A DNA stretch of 64,000 nucleotides, from contig NZ_LT906473.1 in NCBI RefSeq assembly GCF_900187295.1, positions 620,001 through 684,000 on the forward strand, in the 5' to 3' direction. Both the position numbers and the translations under genes were made by a program. This document shows, one piece after another, positions 16,581-24,221 of this stretch. Source of the stretch: Corynebacterium cystitidis (GTDB lineage Bacteria > Actinomycetota > Actinomycetes > Mycobacteriales > Mycobacteriaceae). Position 1 is the first letter of the stretch. The number at the start of each line of letters is the position of its first letter. The notes beneath the pieces are model-generated. The model was not told where the DNA came from. It did no database searches and saw only the letters and a list, made by a program, of their open reading frames with translations.

Positions 16581-16646
16581 GCACTATTTGGTCGACAAAT
16601 CCGGTTCTCGCTGGGGTAACCAAGGGATTTGTCGGCGGAATAGTGC
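16581..16646. repeat. 66-bp inverted repeat element, copy C
   Basis: Left arm GCACTATTTGGTCGACAAAT (16581-16600), 26-bp centre, right arm ATTTGTCGGCGGAATAGTGC (16627-16646). The outer eight and inner eight bases of the arms are perfectly inverted, only the four between differ. It lies upstream of the AbiEi-like gene and 63 bases beyond the stop of the acetyltransferase gene. Confidence 0.8.
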
Positions 16647-16709
16647 GCGATCCAGATAGAGGCTGCGGGAAGGAATAGAAGATAGGGAAGGAGAGGAAAT
16701 TAACCGCAC

Positions 16710-17324
16710 CTAGAAGGCGTAGATGTAGTGGTCGACCGGCTCGGAATAAAGGGGTGAGGTGCGCTGGATTTCGGCTACGCGCCGCATGCCGCGTTTCTCA
16801 TAAAACTGCCAGGTGCAGTGTGAGTCAGTGTAGAGGAAAAATTCTTCGGCTTGCTCAGAAAACTCACCGAACAGGGCTTTGCCTACGCCGGTGCCGCGGC
16901 ACTGGGAACTAACGACGAACAACACCACCTCGTTGCCCACAGGAATATTTCGCGCTGTGATTCTGCGCATCAGCCGCCAAGCAACGAGCTGCTCAGAGGC
17001 CCAGTCCTTCAAACCAGTCCGCTCCCGTGGAAAAACCGGAAGCAAACGAAAAAAGTTTCCAACTATTGCGGCTAGTTTGCCACGTGTCCCAGGTAGAACA
17101 GGATCCCCTTGGATGCGTCCGATGAGCAGTCCGACAGGCTTGTCGTCGATAAGCGCGATGCGAAAATGCGTCGCACGCAACACCGCGGTGTGCAGGTAGA
17201 GGTCCAGGAAGTCGTCCAGGTGTGAGCGAAAGCGGGAATCAACGTTAAAACCCTCGTTGATCAGGTGGAAAACGAAGGGCTTGTCGGTGGGGTGGTAGTC
17301 GCGGATGCGCACGGAGGACTGCAT
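16710..17324 (-). CDS. GNAT-family N-acetyltransferase
   Basis: A 204-residue GNAT acetyltransferase. The acetyl-CoA loop is VVSSQCRGTGVGKALFGEF (about residues 143-161), preceded by the NEVVLFVV strand and followed by FLYTDSHCTWQFYEKRGMRR, the usual strand and helix of motif B. I choose ATG 17324 (MQSSVRIRDYHP) over the ATG nine bases earlier, since the domain begins there. The substrate is unknown. It is divergent from the TRIC gene. Confidence 0.8.
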   Translation of the reverse strand: MQSSVRIRDYHPTDKPFVFHLINEGFNVDSRFRSHLDDFLDLYLHTAVLRATHFRIALIDDKPVGLLIGRIQGDPVLPGTRGKLAAIVGNFFRLLPVFPRERTGLKDWASEQLVAWRLMRRITARNIPVGNEVVLFVVSSQCRGTGVGKALFGEFSEQAEEFFLYTDSHCTWQFYEKRGMRRVAEIQRTSPLYSEPVDHYIYAF

Positions 17325-17396
17325 GATCACCACAATACTGGGTGAACGTGCAGACTGGCAGTTGAAGGTGCGGGGCTGCGGTTTAGACTGGGGTGC

Positions 17397-18377
17397 GTGG
17401 AAGATCTAGCACCTAATGTTCAGGCCTTGTACCGTTTTCTTGACCTTGCTGGCGTGTTCCTCATGGGGATTATTGGTGGCACGGTCGCGAGGAAGCAGAA
17501 CTTTGACATCATCGGGTTTTTGTTCCTCTCGTTGCTGACTGCCTTGGGTGGAGGTATGTTGCGTGACATGCTGATCGGGCGTGGCACCGTGGCGGCGATG
17601 GCGAATGAGGAGTACCTGATTCTCGCGTTCGGTGGCGCATTGGTGGCGCTGGTTACCGATTTTAAAGGCAAAGGGTGGGAGCTGTTTCAATTCCATGCTG
17701 ATGCGGTGGTGTTGGGTTTTTGGGCCGTCACTGGGTGTGTGAAGGCGCTGAGTTATGACTTGCCTGTGGTGGCGTGTGTGTTTATGGGGGTGATCACGGG
17801 TGTCGGTGGTGGCATGGTGCGTGATGTGGTGATTGGTAGTGTGCCTAGCATTTTTACCTCCCAGCAGCTGTATGCGGTGCCGGCGTTGTTATCGGCGGTG
17901 TCGATGGTGGTTTTTGATGCGTTTGGCTTGAACTTGGTGGGCATGGCCATCTCGCCGGTGTTCGCGATTGCGTTGGCCATGTTGTCGTATTGGCGTGGTT
18001 GGTATATTCCGGCGCGGCCCGATTTCGCCCCGGTGAACATGACGGCAACGCAGGTGCGCGAGCTGATGAAGTTGGCGGAAGAGCGTGGCCGGCGGGTTGG
18101 CCGTCGTCTTGAGCCGCCGCGGGTGCGCAGCTGGCGCCATGAGCAGAAGGAGAAGGAGCTGGCGCGGCGTAAGGGTGAGCAGGTGCCTATGGATGCTGAC
18201 ACCCAGGAAGTAAAGGCAGAACAGCAGCGCCAGGAGTTCGAGGACGCCTTGGATGTATTGCTTGACGACGAGGCTGTGGTCGATTCTGGTGAGCAGTGGA
18301 CGTTGGGCACGGGGGAGCGTGACGACGAGGCCGGCGTGGATGAGGATGCTTCGGGTCGAGAGGAGAAAGGAATCTAA
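17397..18377 (+). CDS. TRIC/UPF0126 cation channel family protein
   Basis: A 326-residue protein with two UPF0126 repeats: residues about 10-90 (FLMGIIGGTVARKQNFDIIG, GGGMLRDMLIG) and 95-175 (FMGVITGVGGGMVRDVVIGS). Seven membrane segments are expected. Bacterial members are trimeric potassium-permeable channels related to the TRIC channels of sarcoplasmic reticulum. The C-terminal 120 residues are a long charged cytoplasmic tail (LARRKGEQVPMDADTQEVKA) absent from most relatives. A decayed paralogue lies 0.9 kb downstream. Confidence 0.85.
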   Translation: MEDLAPNVQALYRFLDLAGVFLMGIIGGTVARKQNFDIIGFLFLSLLTALGGGMLRDMLIGRGTVAAMANEEYLILAFGGALVALVTDFKGKGWELFQFHADAVVLGFWAVTGCVKALSYDLPVVACVFMGVITGVGGGMVRDVVIGSVPSIFTSQQLYAVPALLSAVSMVVFDAFGLNLVGMAISPVFAIALAMLSYWRGWYIPARPDFAPVNMTATQVRELMKLAEERGRRVGRRLEPPRVRSWRHEQKEKELARRKGEQVPMDADTQEVKAEQQRQEFEDALDVLLDDEAVVDSGEQWTLGTGERDDEAGVDEDASGREEKGI

Positions 18378-18407
18378 TGTGCAGCAGGAGCACGCTAGGC
18401 TTGGGGC

Positions 18408-19271
18408 ATGGATCTCACCTCGCAGTTAACTAAGCGTCTTGGCTCATGGCCACCGAATAATGTGGCGGCAGCGATCGTCGGCACGCCCAGCAGGAACAGC
18501 ACAAACAACCCCATCGCTAGCTACGGCGACCAGGACCGTGTGTTCGAGCTGATGAGTGTTACTAAACTGCTCGCCACCTATGCTTTTTTGATGGCCGTGG
18601 AAGAAGGGGCGCTCGAGCTCGACCAACCGGCAGGCCCTGAAGGCTCCACGGTGCGACACCTTCTTGCGCACGCCTCCGGTGTGGCGATGAGCGAGATGAA
18701 GGCCCAGAAAGGTGTGGAGGAGCGCCGCATTTACTCCTCGGCTGGTTTTGATTGGTTGGCGCAGGTGTTGGAAGAAGAATCCGGGATCACTATCGGTGAT
18801 TACGCCCGGGAAGGGGTATTCGCCCCGTTGGGGATGGGCCACACGGAGATCTGGGGATCACCGGGGCACGACGGACGGTCGTCGGCAAGCGATCTTACTG
18901 TGTTCGCGCGCGAGCTGCTGGAACCCACCCTGCTCGCGGAAGAAACCGTGCGCGAGGCGTTCACGGTGCAGTTCCCGGAGCTGATCGGTGTGGTGCCGGG
19001 CTACGGAATGCAGAAACCGAACCCGTGGGGGCTTGGCTTTGAGGTGAAAGGGGGCAAAGCCCCGCACTGGACCGGCGACAACATGCCTGCCGACACCGTG
19101 GGCCACTTCGGGATGAGCGGCACTTATCTGTGGGTGATCCCCACCTGGAGCGAGCACGAACTCGCAGGCACAGCGATGGTGTGCCTGACCGACAAGGACT
19201 TCGGCGACTGGGCGAAGCCTTTGTGGCAGGAGACGAACACAGCGCTTGTCGACGAAATGCTCGGCTCCTAG
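18408..19271 (+). CDS. Serine hydrolase of the beta-lactamase/penicillin-binding-protein-like family
   Basis: A 287-residue protein with the SxxK active-site motif SVTK (about residue 49), a Tyr motif YSSAG (about 108) standing for YxN, and the C-terminal strand HFGMSGTYLWV in the place of HxG. There is no signal peptide, so it is probably cytoplasmic. This group includes esterases and D-aminopeptidases; the substrate is unknown. It stands 30 bases after the TRIC gene and before the broken TRIC copy, possibly in one transcript. Confidence 0.8.
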   Translation: MDLTSQLTKRLGSWPPNNVAAAIVGTPSRNSTNNPIASYGDQDRVFELMSVTKLLATYAFLMAVEEGALELDQPAGPEGSTVRHLLAHASGVAMSEMKAQKGVEERRIYSSAGFDWLAQVLEEESGITIGDYAREGVFAPLGMGHTEIWGSPGHDGRSSASDLTVFARELLEPTLLAEETVREAFTVQFPELIGVVPGYGMQKPNPWGLGFEVKGGKAPHWTGDNMPADTVGHFGMSGTYLWVIPTWSEHELAGTAMVCLTDKDFGDWAKPLWQETNTALVDEMLGS

Positions 19272-19294
19272 AAAGTCCCAGTACTTTCGAATGT

Positions 19295-19931
19295 GTGAAC
19301 ATAGATGAAGTCGAACCATTTGTCCTGCAGACATATCACGTCCTCGACCTGATAGGTGTGGTCCTCAACGGAATAATCGGTGGCACCATTGCACGCCAGC
19401 GCGATTTCGGACTGGCGCTATCTCACCCTCGCATTTGTAGGCGCGCTAATTGCCGCGCTGACACGCCTGGAAAACAAGGCGTGGGAGTTTGTGAAAGCAC
19501 ACGGCGACGCCATTATTTTGGGTGTGTGGGCGGTCACTGGTGCTACGAAGGCGCTGAACTACGACCTGCCCATCCTGTCCGTGATCTTTATGGGTGTGCT
19601 TACTGCTGCCGGGGGCGGGATGCTGCGCGACATAGCGTGTGCGCAGATCCCGTCTGTTTTCGGTGGTAATACTTTGTACGTGGTGCCGTCGGTGATTGCG
19701 TCGTTGAGCATGGCGCTGTTCCACTATGGCAGCGAGCCGGTGCTGGGCATGATCATTTCGCCGCTGGTGGGTTACCTGCTGGCGTTGGTCAGCTACTACC
19801 GCGGGTGGGTGATTCCCACCCAGGACGAATTCGCTCCCGTCAACAGGGCCGCCCACAAGGTGGCGCGCCGCATCCCAAAGGCGCGTGGCATCTCGCGCCG
19901 GTGGGAGGGCAAACGGGAGGATCCTCGTTAA
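19295..19931 (+). pseudogene. Second TRIC/UPF0126 gene, broken by an internal deletion
   Basis: It starts at GTG 19295 (VNIDEVEPFVLQTYHVLDLI, then GIIGGTIARQRDF) in one frame and resumes in another frame at about 19410 (WRYLTLAFVGALIAALTRLE) through to 19931. Compared with the intact gene at 17397, about 30 residues are missing, including the first GGGMxRD loop, so roughly 100 bp have been deleted with a frame change. The second repeat (GVLTAAGGGMLRDIACAQIP) is intact. The downstream piece alone would begin at 19380 and lack the first half. Confidence 0.75.
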
Positions 19932-19957
19932 GCACGCGGATACTTAAGCGCGCGGGA

Positions 19958-21424
19958 TTAAGCGTACGGGTCTTTGAACCCGATGTACTGCAGCTCGGTG
20001 TACTCGTCGATCCCCTCGGCGCCACCTTCACGGCCCAGGCCGGACTGTTTCACACCACCGAAGGGGGCAGCGGCATTCGAGGCGACACCCAGGTTGTATC
20101 CCACCATGCCGTACGCGAGTGCGTCGGAGGCGCGGAACAAACGGGCAGGGTCCTGGGTGAACACGTAGGAGGCCAGGCCGTACTCGGTGTTGTTGGCCAT
20201 CTCGTAGGCCTCATCTTCGCTGCTAAAGCGGTAGATCGGGGCGACGGGGCCGAAGATTTCTTCGCTGAACACACGAGCCTCAGTGCTGACGTTGGTCAGC
20301 ACGGTGGGTTCGAAGAAGAATCCGTCGCCGTGGATACGCGATCCGCCAACTAGGGCCTGCGCGCCGTGGGAGAGGGCGTCGTCGACAAGCTCTTGGACAC
20401 TATCCACCGCGGATGCCTCCACTAGCGGGCCCACATCAACGCCCTCGTCGAACCCGTTGCCCACGGTCAGCTCGCGGAAGCGGGCGGCGAGCTTCTCGGA
20501 GAACTCAGCGGCAACCGCCTCATGCACGATCAAGCGGTTGGCGGCGGTGCAGGCCTCGCCGATGTTGCGCATTTTGGCGCTCATGGCACCGTCGACGGCG
20601 GCGTCAAGGTCCGCGTCTTCGAACACGATCAGCGGGGCGTTGCCACCGAGCTCCATGGAGGTGCGTAGCACATTGTCGGCAGCACCTTTGAGCAGCTGTT
20701 TACCCACGGCTGTTGAGCCGGTGAAAGAGAGCTTGCGCAGGCGTTGATCGGCAAGCAACGGCTCAGAGATTGAGGAGGCGGAGTTGGAGGCCACCACGTT
20801 GAGCACCCCTTCCGGCAAACCAGCGTCCTCCATGGTTTGCGCGAAGTATTGGGCGGTCAGCGGGGTGAGTTTGGCGGGCTTGAGTACCATCGTGCAGCCT
20901 GCCGCCACCGCGGGGCCGACTTTGCGCGTGGCCATCGCCAGCGGGAAGTTCCATGGGGTAATCAACAGGCACGGACCTACGGGTTTGCGCTGGGTGATCA
21001 CGCGGTTGCCGCCCTCGGGGATCGCAAATGTTTCGCCTTTCAGGCGCACGGCCTCCTCGGAGAACCACCGCAGAAACTCGGCTCCGTAGGTGACTTCGCC
21101 CTGGGCTTCGGCAAATGGTTTGCCCATCTCGGCGGTGATGAGAGTGGCAAAGTCCTCACTGCGCTGGATCACTAGTTCAAAGGCGCGGCGTAGGATCTCG
21201 GCGCGCTCGCGCGGGGCGGTGCGCGCCCACTTTTTCTGTGCGGCGCAGGCGGCGTCGAGGGCTGCGACCGCGTCGTCGGAGGTGGCCGAGGCCATAGTGG
21301 CTAATGTTTTGCCGGTGGCGGGGTTAATCACGTCGAAGGTCTCGCCGGTGGATCCTTCGCGCCATTGGCCGCCGATGGAGAGGCGGGTTTCTACTTTGTT
21401 AAGTGTTTCAGTCAGGTTCGTCAT
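19958..21424 (-). CDS. gabD: Succinate-semialdehyde dehydrogenase-type aldehyde dehydrogenase
   Basis: A 488-residue NAD(P)-dependent aldehyde dehydrogenase. Motifs seen: TPWNFPLAM, the coenzyme loop FTGSTAVGKQLL (about residue 235), the general-base Glu in MELGGNAPLIV (about 260) and the catalytic Cys in NIGEACTAANR (about 295). PFGGVKQSGLGREGG and the C-terminal IDEYTELQYIGFKDP match the succinate-semialdehyde group closely. The start is ATG 21424 (MTNLTETLNKVE); the longer frame has no support. It would feed GABA-derived succinate semialdehyde into the TCA cycle. It stands alone. Confidence 0.85.
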   Translation of the reverse strand: MTNLTETLNKVETRLSIGGQWREGSTGETFDVINPATGKTLATMASATSDDAVAALDAACAAQKKWARTAPRERAEILRRAFELVIQRSEDFATLITAEMGKPFAEAQGEVTYGAEFLRWFSEEAVRLKGETFAIPEGGNRVITQRKPVGPCLLITPWNFPLAMATRKVGPAVAAGCTMVLKPAKLTPLTAQYFAQTMEDAGLPEGVLNVVASNSASSISEPLLADQRLRKLSFTGSTAVGKQLLKGAADNVLRTSMELGGNAPLIVFEDADLDAAVDGAMSAKMRNIGEACTAANRLIVHEAVAAEFSEKLAARFRELTVGNGFDEGVDVGPLVEASAVDSVQELVDDALSHGAQALVGGSRIHGDGFFFEPTVLTNVSTEARVFSEEIFGPVAPIYRFSSEDEAYEMANNTEYGLASYVFTQDPARLFRASDALAYGMVGYNLGVASNAAAPFGGVKQSGLGREGGAEGIDEYTELQYIGFKDPYA

Positions 21425-21675
21425 GGCAACCACCGTACGCGCGAGTGGTGCTCGCTTCACGACGATCCCCTGAACCTCAAGTTTAGGTTGAGTAAATGGG
21501 GGGTGAAGTGCGACTTTAGGGTTGCCTATGTGGTGCAAGTGAAGCCAGAATCGAAACCACGACAGTGAGATTATTGAGGCCGTTGGGGAAGACGAACCTC
21601 GTCTCACAGGCGCCCATTCCGCATACGTGTGGGGTGGAGGTGTCTGTGCCTACTTTTCTACGAAGGGATCCCCAC

Positions 21676-22023
21676 ATGACCACAACATTGGCCGCGCCCC
21701 GAGCAGGCTACATTGAATTTTCTGAGACCCCCATAACCTGTGTCCTCACCATTTCTGGCATGCCAGTGCATCTGCGCGGACGCGTTGAGCAGTTAATGGC
21801 TGACATCCTGCCCCCAGCCGAGGTGGAGACGACTCCGGGCCTGGACATCTGGGATGTCACCTGGTTTACCCGCTGGCAGCGTGACACCACCACCTTCGGT
21901 GCCCGAGGGTTGCGCTGCCGCGAAGTGCTTTCTGCACCTGCCGCTGCCGCCGAGCAGTTTGCCAGCGAAGTGCAGCAGCTGGCTCGCACCGTGGGTTTCC
22001 ACGCGGTGGTAGATTTCCAGTGA
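21676..22023 (+). CDS. Hypothetical protein, 115 residues
   Basis: MTTTLAAPRAGYIEFSETPI starts at ATG 21676 after a GAAGGGATC ribosome site; earlier in-frame starts lie in the upstream gap. The protein is soluble, with a TWFTRWQRDTTTFG segment and a long amphipathic C-terminal helix (EQFASEVQQLARTVGF). No family recognised. Its 3' end abuts, and partly overlaps on the other strand, the truncated end of the nagD pseudogene, suggesting that a deletion joined them. Confidence 0.65.
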   Translation: MTTTLAAPRAGYIEFSETPITCVLTISGMPVHLRGRVEQLMADILPPAEVETTPGLDIWDVTWFTRWQRDTTTFGARGLRCREVLSAPAAAAEQFASEVQQLARTVGFHAVVDFQ

Positions 22024-22339
22024 GCTTTTGTCGGAAGGGGTAGCGTTCAATTTCGGCATCGTCGGAAATGCCCGAGCGGACCAAGATGGTGCGCATGCCC
22101 GCCTCAAGTCCTGCTTTCACATCGGTGTCCATGCGGTCACCGATCATCACAGCGCGTTCAGAGTGTGCCCCGATGTTGTTCAGGGCGGAACGCATCATCA
22201 CCGGGTTGGGTTTGCCAATATAGTACGGCTCCTTGCCGGTCACTGCGGTAATCATCGCGGCGACGGCACCGGGGATGAGTTCGCCCTCTTTGATGAGGAC
22301 ACCGTCCATGTCGGTCAGATAAGAAATCGGAGCGTTCAT
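22023..22339 (-). pseudogene. NagD-like HAD-IIA phosphatase, cap domain deleted and 3' end lost
   Basis: Start MNAPISYLTDMDGVLIKEGE carries the HAD nucleophile motif DMDGV. At about residue 22 (LIPGA) it jumps straight to AVAAMITAVTGKEPYYIGKP, then SERAVMIGDRMDTDVKAGLE, the last third of NagD proteins. About 150 residues (the entire C2 cap domain and motif II) are missing in frame. The normal length is about 270-330. The C-terminus also ends early: after ERYPFR the frame reads antisense into the neighbouring gene. The remaining frame has no chance of the usual fold, so I call it a pseudogene. Confidence 0.75.
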
Positions 22340-22358
22340 ACCTTTTATTGTGGACCAG

Positions 22359-22664
22359 TTAGGTGTTTTGTGCGAGGTAAGTGACCAGATCGTCAACAGT
22401 GTGAAAGTTCAGGGCTGTTTCTTCGTCGATACGCACCCCAAAATGCCCCTCAGCGCGCACGATCAACTCAATTCGGCTCAGCGAGTCAAGGCTTAGCGAG
22501 TCCGGTGTCGAATCTGGCGTCACCTCATCAGGGTCCACGCCGGCCACGCTTTCGATCAAGGCTGCGACCTGGCCGAGGGTAGACAAAGAAGAGTTCGCCT
22601 CCGGCTCATGATCCGGCTGCAGGGCCCCGAGGTTGTCTAGGTTTAAGCGTTGCGAAAGCTCCAT
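22359..22664 (-). CDS. Acyl carrier protein
   Basis: A 101-residue acidic protein. The phosphopantetheine attachment serine is in SLDSLSRIELI (about residue 60), followed by the conserved helix III (HFGVRIDEETALNFHTVDDL). The start at ATG 22664 (MELSQRLNLDN) matches the carrier-protein length; a longer frame begins at 22709. In corynebacteria such a gene stands beside nagD and an alpha/beta hydrolase, as here. It likely serves fatty or mycolic acid synthesis, which the sequence alone does not specify. Confidence 0.85.
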   Translation of the reverse strand: MELSQRLNLDNLGALQPDHEPEANSSLSTLGQVAALIESVAGVDPDEVTPDSTPDSLSLDSLSRIELIVRAEGHFGVRIDEETALNFHTVDDLVTYLAQNT

Positions 22665-22701
22665 GTCGGTCAGTTTACCCAGCTGGGCTAAAGTTGGGTG
22701 C

Positions 22702-23679
22702 ATGCACAACCCCCTCGATTATGCGCGCAGCCTCACACCCAATGGGCGCCGCCAGCTCGCGCTTGCGCGTGGCCAGCTTCACTCTCGACAGCGCACGCCA
22801 GGCTTGACTGACCTGAGCGCACAGGGCGTCGTGCTTAACGACGATGTCCCTGTCCACTGGTATGAAGTAGGGCAACCGGACGCCGAGATAACCGTGGTGT
22901 ATATCCACGGCTTCACCTTAGCGGCCGAGGCGTTCTATCAACAGGTTAATGCGCTGCGTGGCACAGGGGTGCGCCAGGTGCTGATGGATCTTCGCGGTCA
23001 TGGGCAGACCGGTGCCGTGCCCCCTGAAGAGTGCAGCGTTGATGCCGCCGCTGATGATGTGTGGGCGGTGATGCGCGAGCGCGAAGTGCGTGGCCCGGTG
23101 ATTGTAGTGGGGCACTCGCTGGGCGGGTTGGTGGCGTTGAGCCTGATTCGGCGTTACACGCACCAGTGTGATGTGGCCGGTGTTGTGTTGATTAATGCGT
23201 CAGTGGAGGCACTGGCGGATCAGGGTATCCCGCAGATTCTGGCTACCCCTGTTGCCGACGCCATCTATGACGCGGTAGAGGCCTCGCCTGAAGAGGCCGA
23301 CAAGTTCCGCAACGAGGTCACCAAGATCATCGCGCCGGGGTTGGCGGTGACCATCTTTCACCGTGACACCGATGATGAGCTGATTGACTTCCACGCGGCC
23401 ATGATCCACGAAACACCCCTGGAAACCTACGTAGGTTTCTTCGACGATTTACAAGTCCACGAAGAGCTCCAGGCCGGTCCTGCGCTGGCTGGGGTTCCAG
23501 GGTACGTGTTGGTTGGCACCCAGGATGATGTTACCCCGCTTAGCCAGGCCGAGCGCATTCAAGAGATTTGGCCCGATTCGTACTTGCAGGTGGTCCCCAA
23601 TGCTGGCCACATGCTCCCGTTGGAGGCGCCCGAAAGCGTGACCGTGGCACTGCTGCGGTTGATTGAGAAAGTGAGCTAG
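22702..23679 (+). CDS. Alpha/beta hydrolase
   Basis: A 325-residue alpha/beta hydrolase. Seen are the oxyanion strand VVYIHGFTLAAEAF (about residue 71), the nucleophile elbow GHSLGGLVAL (about 148), the late acid region GTQDDVTP (about 280) and the catalytic His in NAGHMLPLEAP (about 304). Start is ATG 22702 (MHNPLDYARSLTPNGRR), divergent from the acyl carrier protein gene with 37 bases between the two starts. Substrate unknown; a thioesterase or lipase role linked to the carrier protein is possible. Confidence 0.85.
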   Translation: MHNPLDYARSLTPNGRRQLALARGQLHSRQRTPGLTDLSAQGVVLNDDVPVHWYEVGQPDAEITVVYIHGFTLAAEAFYQQVNALRGTGVRQVLMDLRGHGQTGAVPPEECSVDAAADDVWAVMREREVRGPVIVVGHSLGGLVALSLIRRYTHQCDVAGVVLINASVEALADQGIPQILATPVADAIYDAVEASPEEADKFRNEVTKIIAPGLAVTIFHRDTDDELIDFHAAMIHETPLETYVGFFDDLQVHEELQAGPALAGVPGYVLVGTQDDVTPLSQAERIQEIWPDSYLQVVPNAGHMLPLEAPESVTVALLRLIEKVS

Positions 23680-23684
23680 CCACG

Positions 23685-23894
23685 TTGGCACCTATCACCT
23701 TGCATTTTCCCTTTACCGGCTGGTGGATGGCCAGGAATTCGCCCGCCCGCCACGTTCCCTCGCACGGGACCTGGATCGCAGGTACCGCCTATGCCATCGA
23801 TTTTATTGGGCTTGACGACGAAGGAAAGCGCGCACCCTGGGGCTGGGCCTCCACCTGCGGCACTGAACCCAACGAGAAGTTTCCCAGTTTCTGA
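23685..23894 (+). pseudogene. N-terminal fragment of an M23-type peptidase-like protein
   Basis: Sixty-nine codons: LHFPFTGWWMARNSPARHVP, then SHGTWIAGTAYAIDFIGLDD. This is the opening of the M23-like proteins whose first domain reads PFxGxWxxxNSPARxVPSHGT, normally over 200 residues with the catalytic HxH motif later. The frame stops at 23894 before that. It follows the hydrolase stop by five bases, and copy D of the 66-bp repeat lies 76 bases on. Confidence 0.5.
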
Positions 23895-23970
23895 CCGTGC
23901 CGAACCCTGGATGCCAGGCGAGAACGAAAGGTTCTTCGTTGAGTAGTGCTGGTGCCAGCCACAGGCGAAT

Positions 23971-24036
23971 GCACTTTTTGGTCGACAAATAAGCGGTTCT
24001 TCGCGGCCAAAGCAGGATTTGTCGACCGAAAAGAGC
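23971..24036. repeat. 66-bp inverted repeat element, copy D
   Basis: Left arm GCACTTTTTGGTCGACAAAT (23971-23990), 26-bp centre, right arm ATTTGTCGACCGAAAAGAGC (24017-24036). The arms pair at 18 of 20 positions, the best copy. It lies in the 327-bp gap between the peptidase fragment and the convergent aceE gene; that gap otherwise contains only the aceE terminator. Confidence 0.85.
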
Positions 24037-24140
24037 GTCACTGAAAAGTTTTCGGAGCCAGGAGTCCTGTTCGGTGTGAGCGCCGAAGTACCGATGGTCT
24101 AAGCAGTCGCCGGAGCATCACACGCACCACTAATAGTCAA

Positions 24141-24182
24141 AAGCCCCGTGTGGTTCTGCAGCTGCAGAACCACACGGGGCTT
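24141..24182 (-). terminator. Rho-independent terminator of aceE
   Basis: A perfect 42-base palindrome: AAGCCCCGTGTGGTTCTGCA with G completes the 21-base arm, mirrored without a loop. Read on the minus strand it lies 40 bases after the aceE stop and is followed by TTTTGACTATT. The GC-rich stem plus U-rich tail is a classic terminator. The perfect symmetry would also stop transcripts from the plus side. Confidence 0.85.
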
Positions 24183-24221
24183 CGTCGTGAAGCGCGATCT
24201 GCCGCGCACCAGAAACGCTAA

